64,000 nt of DNA. It comes from Desulfomonile tiedjei DSM 6799. Lineage in GTDB: Bacteria > Desulfobacterota > Desulfomonilia > Desulfomonilales > Desulfomonilaceae. This document shows positions 53,891-64,000 of the stretch, piece by piece. The notes under the pieces are model-generated. The model was given only the letters and a program-made list of their open reading frames with translations, did not search any database and was not told where the DNA came from. Where the stretch lies: assembly GCF_000266945.1 (NCBI RefSeq), contig NC_018025.1, positions 5,956,001 through 6,020,000 of the forward strand, written 5' to 3'. Positions within the stretch are counted from its first letter, which is position 1; each line of letters begins with the position of its first letter. Both the position numbers and the translations under genes were made by a program.

Positions 53891-56096
53891 CTGGGTGAAC
53901 CTCCCTTGGCAACGCCTGCAAGTGCGGGCCTGGACGCTCAATTGGATGGTGGGCAGCGAACAGTCCCTCCACTTGCGCGAGACGTCTCTGCCCTTCCTCA
54001 TGCAGCGGCCCACCCGCGGTGACGACCCTTCGGATGTGTTCCAGTAGTCGTGCCGCGTCGTCTTCATGACCTCTGAGCAACTCGGGGATCAGCTCTACTG
54101 CCCTGTTTTCGTCCAGCCGGAGCATATAATACTGTTCTCGAACCTCTTGCTTGAACTCGGCCAGGCTTTTTTCCGAGCCTTGTTCCGCTCTGATCCTACG
54201 GAGCATCTCGAAAGCCCGTTCATCAGCCGCGTTTTCCGGCATGCGGATATAGATCATCGCGCGAATCGCCGCTTCATGCGGCCCTCCCTTGTCCATGTTG
54301 GCTCGCAACTCTTCGATCCGGCGTTCGACAAAGGCCAAGTGATCGCTGTCCAAACCTGGACGTTGCCTTGGCGGAGCATCCTCTGCCCGGAGGCCAAGCA
54401 AAGCCTGCAACCAGGGTTGTCCATAGATTCCGAAAAACATGCGCTCCGTAAGAAAGTCTCGCCAATCCCGAAACGCATCCAGGCTCCACGTCATCCAGTC
54501 CGAGAAGATTTTCTCCCACTGCAAGAATATGTTGTCCGCTGCGACCGGTAGACGGCTCTTCCGCACCATTTGGGCCACCGACGCCAGCGGCTGCACTGCC
54601 GGGTTACGGTCAGAGAAAAGCTCGTAACCTAGCCTTAGTGGATGCATGCGACGCAGCCATTCGGCACTCTGTTCAGTTGCCAGGGAGCGAACAAACGGCT
54701 GTGCTGTGGTACGGTAGAGTCCGTGGTTCACCTCAGACAGCCGGGCCACGGCTGCAAAGCAGCGCTCTTCGTCGAGAGTGTTACCACCAAGAGCGCGAAT
54801 GTCCTCGAGGCTTCGTCTCTCGAAACGTGAGATGTAGTCTCCGGTTGCCAGCTCTATATGTGCCGCATCCGGTGTTTTTCTCTGGATGACTGCTTCGTAG
54901 AGACCGGGAGGCAGACAGTCGATGAGATCGATGTTGCTGGCGAACTCCTGATGCTCTTTCTTGGCAACACCGGCCGAAACGAAGATCCCCAGATGGCCTA
55001 TCGTTTCGTGCACCACGTAGACAATCGTCTGACCGGAAGCCAGAACGTCTTCATCGCTGCGGTACAAGTCGAGTATCCAACCGAGCGCTTGTTGCGGAGG
55101 AGTGATGTTGTCGCCCTTGGAACACAAACAAACAACGGGTGAGCGGATCTTTCGCAGATCCAGCCGTACACCGTCGGCAGTCACCATCTCGGAGCTGCTG
55201 AGCTTGTTGCCGACGAAGAGATTGTCCACGATATATTGCATCTCATCCCCGGACAAAACCACGTGTCCTCCCCACCAGCGTTCGAAGCCCAGATAGCGAG
55301 GGGCTTCCGTATCAATGTTGGCGTACAGGTTGTATTGTTTGGACCAAAAGGTATTGGCCGGGTTAAGATTCTCGAAGTTTTGCACTAGCCAAGCACCGTC
55401 GAATTTGCCATTCCCTAGATCGCTAACCAGCGCAGTCAGCCAGCTCCCGCCGAGAAGGCCGCCTGTATAGCGCATTGGATTGACTCCGCGAACGCCAGCC
55501 CAGTAAGACAGCGGTGACCCCGCCGTGATAATCGGCCCGCATAGTTCGGGATACTTTGCTGCCAGCATCATCAGTGCCCACCCAGCCTGGCAGTTGCCTA
55601 TCACTACCGGTTTTCCCTCGGCCTCAGAGTGCAGATCGGACACCCGCTGCAGGAAAACAGCCCAGGCCTCGATCACCGCTTCGATTGTCTGTCCCGGTTC
55701 GGGTAACGGTGCGAACCCGATGAAATAACAGGGATGTCCCGCTCGCATGGCTTCGCCGATCTCGCTTTCGGCCTTGAAACCTCCGATGCCTGGTCCGTGG
55801 CCCGCTCGAGGATCGATTACCACAAAAGGCCGTTTAAGATCGTCAATGACTGCCCCTCGTGGTGGACGAATTCTAATGATACCGTAATTAACAGGCTTGG
55901 GCAGGGTCCTTCCGTCCAGGATCGACTCATAATCGAATTGCAGTACATGGGGTACAGTTTTGGCCATTTGCTCGAGGTACTGATTGCCCCGCTGGCGAAT
56001 GGCATCCCAGAATAGCACCGTTCGCTGTCCGGCATCGATCAGATATTCGATCAGCGGTTGATTGCCAAGAATGGGGTTGACACTGGTCTCTATCAT
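53877..56096 (-). CDS. DUF3141 alpha/beta-hydrolase, PHA-synthase-like
   Basis: 739 residues. The N-terminal two thirds show a PhaC-like hydrolase fold with nucleophile elbow 'IGNCQAGWA' (Cys in place of the usual Ser, as in PHA synthases), Asp in 'SKGDNITPP' and His in 'HETIGHLGIF'. The C-terminal 250 residues are helical and specific to DUF3141. Known neighbours of this family are exactly the MaoC-Pta protein and FabI found here, so a role in hydroxyacyl-CoA/polyester or acyl-phosphate metabolism is likely. RBS aaggaa. Confidence 0.85.
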   Translation of the reverse strand: MIETSVNPILGNQPLIEYLIDAGQRTVLFWDAIRQRGNQYLEQMAKTVPHVLQFDYESILDGRTLPKPVNYGIIRIRPPRGAVIDDLKRPFVVIDPRAGHGPGIGGFKAESEIGEAMRAGHPCYFIGFAPLPEPGQTIEAVIEAWAVFLQRVSDLHSEAEGKPVVIGNCQAGWALMMLAAKYPELCGPIITAGSPLSYWAGVRGVNPMRYTGGLLGGSWLTALVSDLGNGKFDGAWLVQNFENLNPANTFWSKQYNLYANIDTEAPRYLGFERWWGGHVVLSGDEMQYIVDNLFVGNKLSSSEMVTADGVRLDLRKIRSPVVCLCSKGDNITPPQQALGWILDLYRSDEDVLASGQTIVYVVHETIGHLGIFVSAGVAKKEHQEFASNIDLIDCLPPGLYEAVIQRKTPDAAHIELATGDYISRFERRSLEDIRALGGNTLDEERCFAAVARLSEVNHGLYRTTAQPFVRSLATEQSAEWLRRMHPLRLGYELFSDRNPAVQPLASVAQMVRKSRLPVAADNIFLQWEKIFSDWMTWSLDAFRDWRDFLTERMFFGIYGQPWLQALLGLRAEDAPPRQRPGLDSDHLAFVERRIEELRANMDKGGPHEAAIRAMIYIRMPENAADERAFEMLRRIRAEQGSEKSLAEFKQEVREQYYMLRLDENRAVELIPELLRGHEDDAARLLEHIRRVVTAGGPLHEEGQRRLAQVEGLFAAHHPIERPGPHLQALPREVHPDDNQ

Positions 56097-56189
56097 CTGT
56101 CGTTCCTTTCGTCTGAACAGCTCGACAGGCCGGATTGCCTTTTTGGAGCAGCCAATCCATTTTCAGTTTCAGGATAGTCCGACCATGCC

Positions 56190-56972
56190 TTAGGCCATTA
56201 TGTTGATGCCTCCATCGACATACATGGTCTGACCCGTAAGGCGCCGCCCGTAAGGCGTCGCGAGAAAGGCGCAGGCAAAGCCGACATCCATGATATCTAC
56301 CACCTCTCCGACCGGTGAGCGCTCTACCGCATCATTCAACAACCGGTCGAAGTCTTTTAGCCCCGAAGCTGCCCGTGTCTTGAGCGGACCAGGCGAGATC
56401 GCATGTACACGGATCTTCTGGTGGCCGAGTTCGTAAGCCAGATAGCGGCAGACCGCCTCCAGGGCCGCCTTGACCGGCCCCATGACGTTATAGTTGGGGA
56501 CCACCTTTTGCGCGCCGTGGTAACTCATGGCAAACATGGTCCCGCCATCCTTCATAAGAGGTGCCGCCAGGCGTGCCATGCGGATAAAGGAGTGGCAAGA
56601 GATGTCCATGGCTAGCGAGAAGCCGCTGGCAGAGCAGGTCAGCAGCCCGCCCTGCAGGTCCTCTTTAGGAGCGAATGCGATGGAATGCACCAAGATATCC
56701 AGATGCCCCCATTCCCGCTCGATGCGTTCGAACACTGCTTCCAATTCACCGGGTTTAGAGACATCCAGAGGCAGGAACATCGCTGCCCCCAGTTCGTTCG
56801 CCAGAGGCTCGACATAAGGTTTGGCCTTCTCGTTGAGGTAGGTGATCGCCACTTCAGCACCCACCTCACGGAAAGCCGTGGCGCAACCGTAGGCAATGGA
56901 GTGCTCGTTTGCAATCCCGACCACTAGCGCTTTTTTGTCTTTAAGAGCCGGTCGTGGAATCTCTATTTTCAT
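56190..56972 (-). CDS. fabI: Enoyl-ACP reductase FabI
   Basis: 260 residues, short-chain dehydrogenase fold. Cofactor loop 'GIANEHSIAYG', catalytic 'YNVMGPVKAALE' (Tyr and Lys, spacing 6) with the upstream Tyr in 'MSYHGAQ'. Start ATG 56972 (gggag upstream). It reduces enoyl thioesters with NADH. It is first in the three-gene operon with DUF3141 and MaoC-Pta, so it may act on that pathway's CoA esters rather than be the main fatty-acid enzyme. Confidence 0.92.
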   Translation of the reverse strand: MKIEIPRPALKDKKALVVGIANEHSIAYGCATAFREVGAEVAITYLNEKAKPYVEPLANELGAAMFLPLDVSKPGELEAVFERIEREWGHLDILVHSIAFAPKEDLQGGLLTCSASGFSLAMDISCHSFIRMARLAAPLMKDGGTMFAMSYHGAQKVVPNYNVMGPVKAALEAVCRYLAYELGHQKIRVHAISPGPLKTRAASGLKDFDRLLNDAVERSPVGEVVDIMDVGFACAFLATPYGRRLTGQTMYVDGGINIMA

Positions 56973-57046
56973 TTTCAAGCTCCCGATGCCTCAAGCAGGC
57001 GGAGGGTGTGACGCGCAATCATCAATTCTTCGTAGAGACTCGTTTT

Positions 57047-59560
57047 TCACAATTCCTCTTCATCATTTTCGAGGCTTACAGGCACTGGGCTTACCTTCCA
57101 GATTTCGTCGCAGTATTGTCGAATCGTACGATCGGATGAAAACTTTCCCATTCGAGCTGCATTGAGGATGGACATTCGTGCCCAGGCGTCTTGATCTCTG
57201 TATGTTTGGCTGACACGGACCTGACAGTCCACGTATGATTGATAATCCGCGAACAGCAGGTACTCGTCATGATAAAGCAGCGAATCCACAAGAGGTTTGA
57301 ACAATTCGGCGTCCCCTGGAGAGAAATGTCCGGACGCGATTAGATCGATGACAACCTTCAATCGATCATTCCCTTCGTATAGAGCACGTGCCTGATAACC
57401 CCGAGATTTAAGGTCATATACCTCCTCGGCTGTCAGCCCGAATAGGAAGAAATTCTCAGGACCGACTTCTTCTCTGATCTCCACATTGGCACCGTCCAAA
57501 GTGCCAATGGTGAGCGCTCCATTCATCGAAAATTTCATGTTACCAGTTCCTGAAGCCTCCTTGCCGGCAGTGGAGATTTGTTCGGAGAGATCTGCCGCAG
57601 GGTAGATCAACCGGGAATTCTTCACGTTGAAATTGGGGAAGAACACCACCTTGATGCGATCTCGTACGTCCGGATCGTTGTTCACCACATCCGCTACTGC
57701 GGTGATAAGTCTGACGATCAACTTTGCCATAAAGTATCCGGGTGCAGCCTTTCCTCCGAAAATAAAGGTTCGTGGCACAATATCTATGTCCGGATTCCGT
57801 TTGAAAAGGCTGTACAGTGTGAGGATATGCAGCACGTTAAGGTGTTGTCGTTTGTATTCATGTAGACGTTTCACCTGGATATCGAAAAGCGAGGCCGGAT
57901 CCACGACAATTCCGGTATGATTACGGATCGCATTGGCTAAATCAGTTTTGTTAAGCCTTTTGACGTGACTCCACTCTGTCTTGAAGTCTTTGTCATCTAC
58001 ATAAGCCTCAAGTTTTCGGAGTTGATCCAGGTTCTTGATCCAGGTATCTCCAATGCTTCGGGTAATCAAATCTGCCAGTCTCGGATTGCTCAACACAAGA
58101 AAACGTCTCGGGGTTACGCCATTGGTCTTGTTGCTGAACTTTTCCGGGAAGAATTCGTAGAAATCACGGAGCACATCCTTTTTCAGCAACTCCGTATGGA
58201 GCTCTGCCACACCATTTATAGCGAAACTGCCGACAGACGCGAGGTTCGCCATACGGACGTATTTTTCTCCGCTCTCATCGATTAAGGACATCCGGGCCGC
58301 ACGATCTTCATCTCCTACGTATCTCGCTCGAACTTTTTCCAGAAATCGGTGATTGATCTCAAAAATGATTTCCACGTGCCGGGGAAAAAGCGAGCGGAAC
58401 AATGGTAAAGGCCATTTCTCCAACGCTTCGGGCAGCAGTGTGTGATTAGTATACCCGAACGTCTTCCGGGTGACCTCCCATGCCTCGTCCCATTCGGTTC
58501 CGTGTTCATCGATGAGGAGGCGCATGAGTTCGGGTACCGCCAAAGTGGGATGCGTGTCATTTAACTGGACTGAAAAAATTTCGTGAAATCGTGTCGCTGA
58601 CACATTCCCCATGGAACATATTCTGAGCATGTCCTGCAAGGAGCAGGACACAAAGAAATACTGTTGTTCCAGACGGAGTTGCTTGCCTTGCGCAGGTTCG
58701 TCGTTCGGATAGAGCACTTTCGTAAGGTTTTCCGAATGGACCTTCTCTTCAACTGCGCGGTAGTAATCTCCTACGTTGAACGCTTGAAAATCAAAAGATT
58801 CTGCAGCTTCTGCCTTCCAGAGGCGCAACGTGTTACAAGTGTTTACCTTGTAGCCCAGCACAGGAGTGTCGTACGCCACTCCTCTCACCACGTGACTTGG
58901 CACCCATCGAATCCTAAGACGCCCGTCCTGGTCCTGAAAGTGCTCTGTATGACCACCGAGCTTCACTTCGTATGCGATTTCCGGCCTATGGCTTTCCCAT
59001 GGATTTCCCAAAGACAGCCATTTATCGGTGGTCTCGATCTGTTTGCCGTCCTGAATGGTTTGCGAGAAGATCCCAAATTCGTACCGTATCCCGTATCCTA
59101 TGGAGGGGATCTGCAGAGTGGCAAGGGAATCCAGAAAGCACGCAGCAAGTCGGCCGAGTCCGCCGTTTCCTAGCCCGGGTTCGGGTTCATGCTCCAGGAG
59201 GGCGTTCCAATCCCCGCCCGCTGCTTCGAAGGTTTCCCGAACTTCTTCGTAAATCCCCAAGTTGATCAGATTGTTGGCAAGCTGTGGCCCCAGAAGGAAT
59301 TCCGCGGAAAGATAGCTGACAGCGCGAAGACGGCCTTTCATGTAGGTCTCGGCACTCCGAATCCAACGATGGAGAAGCCGGTCTTTCACAGTGTAAGCGA
59401 GGGCCATGTACTGGTCGTTCAGCGTGGCTATTTTGGGGATTCTCCCCTGCGAATACCTGAGATGGTCCAAAAATCCGCGTTTGAGAGCGTCAAGACTCAA
59501 TCCCCTCCGACTTCCCCACAGATCCTGTTTCTGCTGCCCATTGTCGACTTTCTTATCCAT
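57047..59560 (-). CDS. glgP: Glycogen/maltodextrin phosphorylase
   Basis: 837 residues from ATG 59560 (RBS gaggg). It cleaves alpha-1,4-glucan to glucose-1-phosphate. 'NGGLGRLAACFLDSLATL', the glucose/phosphate site 'RLHEYKRQHLNVLHI', and the PLP site 'EASGTGNMKFSMNGALTIGT' with Lys near 675 are all intact. Monocistronic as far as seen. Confidence 0.95.
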   Translation of the reverse strand: MDKKVDNGQQKQDLWGSRRGLSLDALKRGFLDHLRYSQGRIPKIATLNDQYMALAYTVKDRLLHRWIRSAETYMKGRLRAVSYLSAEFLLGPQLANNLINLGIYEEVRETFEAAGGDWNALLEHEPEPGLGNGGLGRLAACFLDSLATLQIPSIGYGIRYEFGIFSQTIQDGKQIETTDKWLSLGNPWESHRPEIAYEVKLGGHTEHFQDQDGRLRIRWVPSHVVRGVAYDTPVLGYKVNTCNTLRLWKAEAAESFDFQAFNVGDYYRAVEEKVHSENLTKVLYPNDEPAQGKQLRLEQQYFFVSCSLQDMLRICSMGNVSATRFHEIFSVQLNDTHPTLAVPELMRLLIDEHGTEWDEAWEVTRKTFGYTNHTLLPEALEKWPLPLFRSLFPRHVEIIFEINHRFLEKVRARYVGDEDRAARMSLIDESGEKYVRMANLASVGSFAINGVAELHTELLKKDVLRDFYEFFPEKFSNKTNGVTPRRFLVLSNPRLADLITRSIGDTWIKNLDQLRKLEAYVDDKDFKTEWSHVKRLNKTDLANAIRNHTGIVVDPASLFDIQVKRLHEYKRQHLNVLHILTLYSLFKRNPDIDIVPRTFIFGGKAAPGYFMAKLIVRLITAVADVVNNDPDVRDRIKVVFFPNFNVKNSRLIYPAADLSEQISTAGKEASGTGNMKFSMNGALTIGTLDGANVEIREEVGPENFFLFGLTAEEVYDLKSRGYQARALYEGNDRLKVVIDLIASGHFSPGDAELFKPLVDSLLYHDEYLLFADYQSYVDCQVRVSQTYRDQDAWARMSILNAARMGKFSSDRTIRQYCDEIWKVSPVPVSLENDEEEL

Positions 59561-59810
59561 CACAACGCCCTCAATTTCCATGGAATCCAAACTCGGTCTT
59601 CTCCAGGGACGAGGTTCGCAGCGTCCTGGTACAGGATAAAGGCTCGTGCTAAATCGAGCAAGGCTAGATTCTAAAGTTCTTAGAAGTATGACATTCCTGG
59701 CCTTGGAAAAGACGGGCTCGTGAAGATTTACAGTTTCTAAACGGCATCCTTCCTTTATTGAGAAAGTGGTATTCCTTCAATTATCAACGGAGATGAGACG
59801 CTCGGGGACA

Positions 59811-59896
59811 TGTCATTGCGAGGAGCAGAGCGACGTGGCAATCTCCTGATACATCCTGTACCTTCAAGGGATTGCTTCGCTTCGCTCGCAATGACA
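59811..59896. repeat. Palindromic intergenic repeat (tgtcattgcgagg family)
   Basis: Begins tgtcattgcgaggagcagag and ends with its inverted counterpart cttcgctcgcaatgaca: terminal inverted arms of about 13 bases around an 86-base element. Elements of this kind are abundant in deltaproteobacterial genomes and behave like MITEs. The rest of the gap (59561-60142) holds no gene that I can support. Confidence 0.75.
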
Positions 59897-60142
59897 GGTA
59901 TTCAGATGCTCTGGCATCAACGATGCGGTTCGCTTCGCTCACCGGCTCCTTGTATGGGCCGTTTGCTTGACCGGGACACCTTTGATGAGGTAGGCTCACT
60001 AAGTTCAATGGAGAGCCGTATTAACTGGATAAAATGGCTTCGTTTCCATCTTTGACTAATTGCGGCAACAAGGGGTAGATGTGCGCCCGTTTTCCGGTCC
60101 GGCTTCCCTCCAAGACATGATTTACTCACGTTCAGGATCATA

Positions 60143-62107
60143 ATGGGTATTGCAACCGACATAATCATCCTCGTCGTTGTCGCTTTCTTCTGCGGATTAT
60201 TGCTGCAGAGACTCGGCCAACCATTAATTCTAGGCTATATCGCAGCGGGCGTAATTCTGGGACCACATACAGATGGTGTTACCGTATCGAATGTGCATCA
60301 AATCGAATTGCTTGCTGAAATCGGGATTGCCCTTCTGCTGTTCGCTCTCGGCTTGGAGTTTTCTCTCAAGGACCTGAAACCGGTCAAGAAGATAGCTTTG
60401 ATAGGGACGCCAATCCAAATTGCCCTAACAATTGGCCTTGGCAGTGGCATAGGACATTTTATGGGGTGGGATTGGAAATCGTCACTGTGGCTAGGAGCGC
60501 TCATCTCTCTTTCGAGCACCATGGTGATTCTCAAAACGCTGATGAATCAGGGTTGGCTGGGCACTCTCTCAAGCAAAGTGATGATAGGAATGCTTATCGT
60601 CCAGGATTTGGCCGTGATCCCAATGATGGTAATTCTCCCCCAGCTTAACAATCCTGCCCTTGGACTTCCTGCGCTCGGTCTGGCTGCATTAAAAGCAGCG
60701 GGCTTTATAGCCGGGATGATTTTGCTGGGGAGCAGGTTGTTGCCTGGAATAATGGCGCATATCGCAAAGCTCGGTTCGAGAGAACTCTTTTTGCTAGGAA
60801 TCACGGCAATCGGTCTAGGAGTGGGATATCTGACATATCTGGTCGGGCTCTCGTTTGCCTTTGGTGCATTTGTTGCCGGTATGGTGCTGAATGAATCGGA
60901 CTACGGACATCAAGCCCTCAGTGACATTATTCCTCTTCGAGATCTTTTTGGTTTATTGTTTTTTACATCTGTAGGGATGCTTTTGGATCCCGCGTTCATA
61001 ATGGAACATCTCGGATCTTTGGCTCTCTTGGTGCTTGTTGTGGGCATAGGCAAGGGACTGATATTCGCCTTCATTGCCAGACTCTTCAGATATAGTAATG
61101 TGATTCCTTTGGCACTCGGATTGGGTTTGTTTCAAGTGGGAGAATTCTCTTTCGTTTTGGCTCAAGTAGGCGTGTCTACCAACTCCATTGATAAAGACGT
61201 ATATTCGTTCGTAATGAGCGCCGCAATATTGACTATGGTGCTTACACCTCTCGTATCGGGTCAGACGGCAAGACTCTACGCTCTCAAAAAACGCCGGTTT
61301 CGCCATGAAGCCCTGGAATCTTCAAACATACCAGTTGGCGGACTTCGCGGACACGTGATTATTGCAGGTGGGGGTAGGGTAGGTTTCCAGATAGCACAGG
61401 TGTTGAAGCGGTTAGGTCTGCAATTTGTGATTGTCGAGCTCGATCACCGACGGGTAGAGCAAGCTAAAGAAGCCGGAATGACAGTGGTTTATGGGGACGT
61501 TAGTCAGGAAATTGTCTTGGATGCAGCAGGAATCAAAGATGCTTCCCAACTAATTGTAACAATTCCTGGAATTGTAGAAGCAAGAGCGACGATTATTCAG
61601 GCGCAACGTTTGAACAATAAAATCGAAATCATCGCAAGAACGTCCAGCTCGGAATATTTCGATCTCTTGAAAAATCTTGGGGTTTCAGTCGTTATACTTC
61701 CAGAATTTGAAGCCAGTCTGGAGATTACCCACCAATCTCTTCTTCGTCTTCAGGTGCCATCAAGTGAAGTCCAGCGCTACACCGATACTGTACGCCAGGA
61801 GCTCTATGCTGATTGGTTTAGCAATAACGATGATTACCGAATCTTGTCTCACCTCCGCGGCGCCGAGAAGCAGTTCGATCTGCAGTGGATTCTCTTGTCC
61901 CCAGAAAGCCCGATCGTTGACAAATCGATAGGTGAAATTGGAGTTCGGAAGAAAACGGGAGCTTCAGTAGTAGGTGTAATCAGAGAGGAAAGACTCAACG
62001 CAAATCCTGATGCTGATTTTGTTTTCCGGCCCAATGATTGGGTCGCTATCATAGGGAGTGAGAGTAATAGAGAATCCTTTGCCAAAATGGCATCTCCAGT
62101 TAACTAA
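60143..62107 (+). CDS. Kef-type K+/H+ antiporter with TrkA-N and TrkA-C domains
   Basis: 654 residues. About 12 helices of the CPA2 exchanger ('[14 protein letters not shown]', '[14 protein letters not shown]', '[11 protein letters not shown]'). An RCK/TrkA-N domain starts near 405 ('[19 protein letters not shown]'), and a TrkA-C domain lies at about 565-650. It exports potassium or sodium in exchange for protons under nucleotide control. RBS is weak. The subfamily is closest to KefB/KefC/YbaL-type transporters. Confidence 0.92.
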   Translation: MGIATDIIILVVVAFFCGLLLQRLGQPLILGYIAAGVILGPHTDGVTVSNVHQIELLAEIGIALLLFALGLEFSLKDLKPVKKIALIGTPIQIALTIGLGSGIGHFMGWDWKSSLWLGALISLSSTMVILKTLMNQGWLGTLSSKVMIGMLIVQDLAVIPMMVILPQLNNPALGLPALGLAALKAAGFIAGMILLGSRLLPGIMAHIAKLGSRELFLLGITAIGLGVGYLTYLVGLSFAFGAFVAGMVLNESDYGHQALSDIIPLRDLFGLLFFTSVGMLLDPAFIMEHLGSLALLVLVVGIGKGLIFAFIARLFRYSNVIPLALGLGLFQVGEFSFVLAQVGVSTNSIDKDVYSFVMSAAILTMVLTPLVSGQTARLYALKKRRFRHEALESSNIPVGGLRGHVIIAGGGRVGFQIAQVLKRLGLQFVIVELDHRRVEQAKEAGMTVVYGDVSQEIVLDAAGIKDASQLIVTIPGIVEARATIIQAQRLNNKIEIIARTSSSEYFDLLKNLGVSVVILPEFEASLEITHQSLLRLQVPSSEVQRYTDTVRQELYADWFSNNDDYRILSHLRGAEKQFDLQWILLSPESPIVDKSIGEIGVRKKTGASVVGVIREERLNANPDADFVFRPNDWVAIIGSESNRESFAKMASPVN

Positions 62108-62382
62108 GGACTGATCCCGACCTACTCAATCTTAACGGGGGTAACAAATCCTTCGGGTTTGACCGTGAGCACTGAGCACTTTAATTGCGGAATGACCTCT
62201 TCAGCAGTACTCCTGATAAAAGATCCGGCAAATCCCAGAATAGTCAAGGGTGCCCATTATAACAAGGCTCACACGGTGCCGGGCTGCAATTTCCGGAATT
62301 ATAGTCAGTGCCAAAAATTCTGTCGTTTATAGCTGTTATCGAAAGTCTTGACGGAATCCAATGCCTGCAATGGGAAGAATCA

Positions 62383-62622
62383 GTAGCGCCGGCGTCCCTG
62401 CCGGCGATAACTTATTGCTTTGTTTGGTGAATTGTTCGCCGGCACGGAGGCCGGCGCTACCAATTGCTGGGAACTGCTCTTCACAATCCGTGATTACTTT
62501 CGAGAATCGGTATATCCCTCGTGTGAATTACAGGATATTGGTAGGGACCGGTGTCCCTGCCGGTCCATTCTATCGATATCATTGATCATATTTAAGATGT
62601 GCCGGCACGGAGGCACGGCACC
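62383..62622. repeat. Two pairs of REP-like GC-rich inverted repeats
   Basis: Pair 1: gtagcgccggcgtccctgcc.. at 62383-62407 and its inverse at 62436-62460 (23 of 25 match). Pair 2: ggaccggtgtccctgccggtcc at about 62545-62566 and gtgccggcacggaggcacgg.. at 62599-62621, partially complementary. Probably REP/BIME-type elements downstream of the antiporter gene. No gene in 62108-62631. Confidence 0.7.
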
Positions 62623-62631
62623 CACCAATGC

Positions 62632-63036
62632 TCAAATCAGCAGGACTGTGGTTCGAGTTGTGCTGTTGGGAGAATTATCTCGATGGGCAAACTCTGGACG
62701 AGAATGGTTTCGATGGGCAGTCTCCGGAAAGGTCGCACTCGAATGGGTGAATAATAGCCGGGATAGAGAAGCGCCCCTTGTTGAGCGCTGACTTCCAATA
62801 GCCATTTCAAACGAGGAGGATTTTGCGCCCATGCTGGGCATCGTTTGGTCTAAGAGGTGGTGAAAAAGGGAAACCTCGGAAGCGGAACTGGAAAGGGAGG
62901 TAGACAGGCCGTATTCTACAATGGCATCGGCGTTATAATCAAAGCATAAGACCAGGCTCGGTTGAATCATACTCACAATCAGGAAGCATACCAGCACCTG
63001 AACCCAGGTTTTGAAAATCCTTGGACGCCACATCAT
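62632..63036 (-). CDS. Small exported protein, uncertain
   Basis: 134 codons. The N-terminus is a plausible signal ('IFKTWVQVLVCFLIVSMI', cleavage after 'LVLC'). The remainder is Ser/Thr/His-rich without family likeness. An aagggа-like RBS lies about 10 bases upstream. May be real or a chance frame. Confidence 0.35.
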   Translation of the reverse strand: MMWRPRIFKTWVQVLVCFLIVSMIQPSLVLCFDYNADAIVEYGLSTSLSSSASEVSLFHHLLDQTMPSMGAKSSSFEMAIGSQRSTRGASLSRLLFTHSSATFPETAHRNHSRPEFAHRDNSPNSTTRTTVLLI

Positions 63037-63176
63037 TACGATGGTCCCTTAACTCCCAATCGACGACTTCATTACATTTAGGAGCGATTCACTCCTATCG
63101 AAAGACGTCATGATGAACGTTAACCGGCTCCAATCGGATTGTCAAGTTGTCTTAGATTTGTCTGTATCAGCGACAG

Positions 63177-63932
63177 CTAAGTAGCAGCTTCAGTCCCAGC
63201 CGCAGAATGGTTGGGAACATCGGCAACCTGCCGCTTCCGAAGACGCATGTTGAGCATTTCTACACCAACAGAAAAAGCCATGGCGAAGTAGATGTACCCT
63301 TTCGGGACGTGGTGATCAAAACCATCACATATCAAGACAATGCCTACAACCACCAGGAATGACAGTGCCAGCATCTTGATTGTGTGATGAGTGCTGACAA
63401 ACCGTCCGATCTGTGTTGCAAAAGCCATCATCAAGGCAACGGACGCGACAACAGCCGCGATCATGACTGCAAGATTGTCTACCATCCCGACAGCCGTAAT
63501 TATTGAATCAAATGAAAAAACCAGGTCAATTAGCATGATCTGAATGATCACTCCAGAGAAGGCGGCCGTCAATTGACTGGGAGTTCCTTCCTTCTCTCCT
63601 TCCAAAAGGTGATGGATCTCTTTGGTGCTTTTCCAGAGTAAGAAGAGACCACCAGAGATAAGAATCAGATCTCTGCCCGAGATCTCTTGGCCCATTAAGA
63701 TGAACAACGGTGCAGTCAGTCCTATTAGCCATGATAGCGTAGTGAGCAAGCCGATGCGCATGAACATGGCCAGAAACAAACCGAGACGTCTCCCCACCTC
63801 ACGCCTCTTCTCAGGCAGTCTGTCCACTAGAATCGAGATGAAGATGATGTTGTCGATTCCCAAGATGAGTTCCAGTGCTGTTAGAGTGCAGAAGGCCAGC
63901 CACGCGTCGGCACTCGTTAATAGGTCTAGCAT
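63177..63932 (-). CDS. TerC-family integral membrane protein
   Basis: 251 residues, seven to eight helices with the acidic family signatures 'LELILGIDNIIFISIL' and 'DLVFSFDSIITAVGM'. TerC proteins take part in tellurite resistance and in metal (Mn) export during protein secretion. No ter operon is adjacent. Its upstream region is cut by the right edge of the window. Confidence 0.92.
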   Translation of the reverse strand: MLDLLTSADAWLAFCTLTALELILGIDNIIFISILVDRLPEKRREVGRRLGLFLAMFMRIGLLTTLSWLIGLTAPLFILMGQEISGRDLILISGGLFLLWKSTKEIHHLLEGEKEGTPSQLTAAFSGVIIQIMLIDLVFSFDSIITAVGMVDNLAVMIAAVVASVALMMAFATQIGRFVSTHHTIKMLALSFLVVVGIVLICDGFDHHVPKGYIYFAMAFSVGVEMLNMRLRKRQVADVPNHSAAGTEAAT

Positions 63933-64000
63933 TCTCAGCCTCGCAGTCGCATGATTCTTATCTGACCATGCCTTTTGTCGTTTCTTAGACTCCCTACCAA

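Overview
The window looks like the chromosome of a strictly anaerobic deltaproteobacterium (Desulfobacterota), probably a sulfate reducer or syntroph of the Desulfomonile/Syntrophobacter type. This is inferred from gene content: a periplasmic [FeFe] hydrogenase with its maturase HydG, the corrinoid-protein small subunit of CO dehydrogenase/acetyl-CoA synthase, nickel-pincer cofactor genes and a DUF3141/MaoC-Pta/FabI cluster. No rRNA gene is present to fix the taxonomy.

Layout. (1) 1-5.2 kb, minus strand: [FeFe]-hydrogenase operon hydA, hydB, TM1266-type regulator, hydG, a small unknown gene and aspartase, which runs off the left edge. (2) 5.4-8.4 kb: two histidine-rich metal-binding proteins and an unknown protein around a stand-alone acsD. 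(3) 8.8-10.3 kb: a frameshifted IS66 element. (4) 10.7-29.7 kb: the most unusual region. A giant secreted protein of about 3,500 residues, split by one frameshift, carries two seven-bladed propellers, 12 calcium-loop modules, 14 RTX units of 24 residues and a C-terminal DUF4347-like domain. Directly behind it lies an exported ankyrin-repeat protein. Downstream are a start-less second copy of its C-terminal part with a diverged tail plus a second exported ankyrin protein, then a membrane protein and a serpin, then a decayed third copy plus a third ankyrin protein. Remnants of a REP-associated transposase and its short repeats lie between them. The layout resembles a polymorphic-toxin locus with reserve tail/immunity cassettes. 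(5) 30.6-36 kb: IS701-type insertion sequence, nucleoside deoxyribosyltransferase-like gene, a zeta-toxin-like pair, a 3' tRNA-Asp fragment that looks like an attachment site, a broken tyrosine integrase and a phage-type repressor.

(6) 36.4-49.2 kb, plus strand: a coherent but undescribed-looking cluster. It has LarC2, a NitT/TauT-type ABC transporter with two non-identical ATPases, a GntR regulator, a CoA-disulfide-reductase/rhodanese fusion, LarB, LarC1, a 585-residue protein of unknown family and an OFA-type MFS transporter. The two LarC domains are separate genes 8 kb apart. I infer a pathway that takes up an organic anion and uses a nickel-pincer enzyme, possibly the unknown protein; LarA and LarE are not in the window.

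(7) 49.4-64 kb: housekeeping and stress genes. They include an HxlR regulator with a small ferredoxin-fold protein, a coiled-coil lipoprotein, a PhoU-like protein, a MaoC-Pta / DUF3141 / FabI operon, glycogen phosphorylase, a Kef-type K+/H+ antiporter and TerC, with palindromic intergenic repeats between them.
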